Source of the DNA: CAKUFA01 sp963646285
GTDB lineage: Bacteria; Bacillota; Clostridia; Christensenellales; Aristaeellaceae
Reading direction: 5' to 3'
Length of the DNA: 7,215 nucleotides
Assembly: GCA_963646285.1 (NCBI GenBank)
Contig: CAVIWF010000077.1
Coordinates: 1-7,215, forward strand
The notes beneath the pieces are model-generated. The model was not told where the DNA came from and made no database searches. It saw nothing but the letters and a program-made list of their open reading frames with translations. This document shows positions 5,350-7,215 of the stretch, piece after piece (positions within the stretch are counted from its first letter, which is position 1; every line of letters begins with the position of its first letter). Made by a program: the position numbers and the translations under genes.

Positions 5350-7106
5350 AGGAAGAAATGATTCACGGCAAGGTGGAGGGGATTCGGGATTCCCTCCTTG
5401 CCCAGCTGCGGCAGCTGTATCAGTATCAGGTGGAAGAAGATGTGTTCCTGCCCCACGACCTGGCGCAGTTTCTGGCGAAAGCCAGCTGTGCCATCAATCG
5501 GGAAATCGCCCTGTATATCACAAGGGACGGGGAAATTGTGGACGTGTCTGTGGGCACGGATCGGGATGTGGAGCTGCGGGATTACCGCCTGCGCCGGAAC
5601 CCGGATCGGCTCAGCGGGGTTCGGTGTCTTCATACCCATCCCAACGGGGACGGGCACTTGAGTGATGTGGATCTCAGCGCCCTCCGTGCCTTCCGCTACG
5701 ATGGCATGACCGCCCTGGGGGTGAAGGATGGGGAGCCTACCTTCGTCCAGTCCGCTTTCCTGACACAGGGGGCGGAGATTCTCCTGACGGACACCGCCCG
5801 GTGGTACCGCCTGCCGGATCGGGAGTGGCTTGCCCAGATTGAGGAAAGCGACAAGGTGGTGGGCAGGGAAGGCAAGGCCAAGGACGCCGACGCTCCGGAG
5901 CGGGCAGTGCTCATGGGCATTGAAAGTGAGGAATCCCTGGCAGAGCTGGCTCGCCTGGCGGATACTGCCGGTGCTCAGGTGGTGGGGGCTTTCCTGCAAA
6001 AGAAGGATAAGCCGGATACCGCCCTGTTCATCGGTCGGGGCCGGGCAGATGAACTGTGCCGCCAGTGTCAGGCACTGGAAGCGGACCTGTGCATCTTCGA
6101 TGAAGAATTAACCGGCATTCAGGTGCGGAATCTGGAGGACATCCTTCGGGTGAAGGTGGTGGATCGCACCACGCTGATTCTGGATATTTTTGCCCAGCGT
6201 GCCACCAGTGCCGAGGGTAAATTGCAGGTGGAGCTGGCGCAGCTGCAATATCAATCCACAAGGCTGATTGGTCAGGGTGTGGTGCTGAGCCGTCTGGCAG
6301 GCGGCATCGGTACCCGGGGTCCCGGCGAAAGCAAGCTGGAAATGAACCGCCGCCGCATTCGGGAGCGAATGACCGACCTTCGCCGCCGGCTGGAGGCACT
6401 GGAAAAGCAGCGTTCCCTCCGCAGAAAGAGCCGGGAGAAAAGCGACATTCCCGTGGTGGCGCTGGTGGGCTACACCAATGCGGGCAAGTCCACCCTGCTG
6501 AATCAGCTAAGCGGCGCCGGGGTCTATGCGGAGGATAAGCTGTTTGCCACCCTGGATGCAGTCAGCCGCCGGGTGGAAACGGAGGAGCACACCGCCTATC
6601 TGCTGACGGATACGGTAGGCTTCATCCGCAAGCTGCCCCACGCCCTGGTCAGTGCCTTCCGCTCCACCTTGGAGGAGGCCGCCCTGGCAGACGTGCTGGT
6701 GATCGTGTCCGATGGTTCCTCCCGGGAGATGCAGGAGCAGCACGACACCGTGGAGGAAGTGCTGCGGGATCTGGGGGCAACGGAGCAGCCCAGGATTGAA
6801 GTCATCAACAAGTGCGACATGGGGGTGGAGACCTGCGCCATTCCCGGCGGGGTCATGATTTCCGCCAAAACCGGGGAAGGGCTGGATACCCTGCGCCAGC
6901 GGATTGCCGATGAACTGCAGAAGACCCACGCCCCGGTGACCATTGTGCTCCCCTTCAGTCAATATGGTTTGCTGGCCAAGATTCGCCCCCTGGGGCGGGT
7001 GGTCAGCGAAAGCTACACCGACGAGGGCACGGAGCTGACCTTGATTCTTTCTGCCGCCGACAGGGATCGACTGGCAGCCAGGTACGGGAAGGAAATTTTC
7101 CGATGA
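5346..7106 (+). CDS. hflX: GTPase HflX with N-terminal JAMM-like extension
   Basis: A 586-residue HflX, the GTPase that binds and splits stalled 70S ribosomes under stress. The HflX core starts near Glu185 (ERAVLMGIE). The conserved GGIGTRGPGESKLE (319-332) is followed by a basic helical linker, then the G domain: GYTNAGKST (375-383, G1), DTVG (422-425, G3), NKCD (488-491, G4) and SAKTG (506-510, G5). A C-terminal domain ends at residue 586. The core alone is about 400 residues, the usual size. The extra first 180 residues contain HTHPNGDGHLSDVD (96-109), matching the HxHP-x6-SxxD metal motif of JAMM/RadC domains, with Glu53 as a possible catalytic glutamate. The start at 5346 overlaps the glycosyltransferase stop (ATGA), and GGAGG (5334-5338) lies 7 nt upstream. 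Extended HflX proteins of this kind are, as I recall, common in Clostridia; the extension's role is unknown to me. Confidence 0.95.
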   Translation: MKEEMIHGKVEGIRDSLLAQLRQLYQYQVEEDVFLPHDLAQFLAKASCAINREIALYITRDGEIVDVSVGTDRDVELRDYRLRRNPDRLSGVRCLHTHPNGDGHLSDVDLSALRAFRYDGMTALGVKDGEPTFVQSAFLTQGAEILLTDTARWYRLPDREWLAQIEESDKVVGREGKAKDADAPERAVLMGIESEESLAELARLADTAGAQVVGAFLQKKDKPDTALFIGRGRADELCRQCQALEADLCIFDEELTGIQVRNLEDILRVKVVDRTTLILDIFAQRATSAEGKLQVELAQLQYQSTRLIGQGVVLSRLAGGIGTRGPGESKLEMNRRRIRERMTDLRRRLEALEKQRSLRRKSREKSDIPVVALVGYTNAGKSTLLNQLSGAGVYAEDKLFATLDAVSRRVETEEHTAYLLTDTVGFIRKLPHALVSAFRSTLEEAALADVLVIVSDGSSREMQEQHDTVEEVLRDLGATEQPRIEVINKCDMGVETCAIPGGVMISAKTGEGLDTLRQRIADELQKTHAPVTIVLPFSQYGLLAKIRPLGRVVSESYTDEGTELTLILSAADRDRLAARYGKEIFR

Positions 7107-7119
7107 TTTGCAGGGGGCT

Positions 7120-7211
7120 TTGCGGTCGTTCCGCAACCTCAATCGTCGCAAGCTACGCTTGCTCGTTTCGGTTGATGCGTTCGCAGCTGCTATACACGCC
7201 ACTGGCGTGTA
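7120..7211. other. Hairpin cluster downstream of hflX
   Basis: Several inverted repeats follow the hflX stop. TTGCGG/CCGCAA is at 7120-7136. GCAAGC/GCTTGC is at 7148-7162, nested inside a second stem 7140-7145 with 7169-7174 that includes one G-U pair on the plus strand. TGC/GCA is at 7176-7185. The 8-bp stem TACACGCC/GGCGTGTA is at 7193-7211. None is followed by a T-run within the window, so I do not call a terminator. It resembles 835-1054 in style but not in sequence. Confidence 0.55.
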
Positions 7212-7215
7212 GCCG

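Noticed and set aside
5142..5999. 285-codon minus-strand open frame
   Set aside because: Antisense to the end of the glycosyltransferase gene and start of hflX; no family resemblance.

Overview
The window looks like chromosomal DNA of a GC-rich member of the Bacillota, class Clostridia, probably a gut Oscillospiraceae/Ruminococcaceae-type bacterium. This rests on a DUF4364 protein, a Crh-like HPr homologue, strong GGAGG ribosome sites, Clostridia-style sigma-A promoters, and an HflX with the long N-terminal extension I associate with Firmicutes. The assignment is inference from protein flavour, not a database result.

Layout. Four genes lie on the minus strand: a DUF4364 winged-helix protein (59-805), a small HPr-like protein (1060-1287), a MATE transporter (1411-2796) and a secreted beta-rich protein (2906-3598). 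Two genes lie on the plus strand as an overlapping pair: a GT4 glycosyltransferase (4189-5349) and hflX (5346-7106). The two sets diverge from a 590-bp intergenic region. The HPr-like, MATE, secreted and glycosyltransferase genes each have a convincing promoter (TATACT, TATCAT, extended TACAAT and extended TATAAT -10 boxes). In three cases the promoter rules out longer upstream starts. One clean intrinsic terminator separates the secreted-protein gene from the MATE gene.

Non-coding DNA. Three intergenic stretches (835-1054, 3775-4087 and 7120-7211) are packed with short, mostly perfect inverted repeats. A 50-bp element containing a 13-bp-stem hairpin occurs twice (1-50 and 1005-1054), each time just after the stop codon of a minus-strand gene. 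A 22-bp tandem direct repeat sits just upstream of the secreted-protein promoter.

The genes do not form one obvious pathway. The region is mostly housekeeping and envelope functions: carbon regulation, transport, glycosylation and ribosome rescue. I see no defence system, CRISPR array, prophage or insertion sequence. The items most worth a second look are the HflX N-terminal domain with a JAMM-like metal motif, the HPr homologue lacking its phospho-histidine, and the hairpin-dense intergenic regions, one of which may be a structured RNA.
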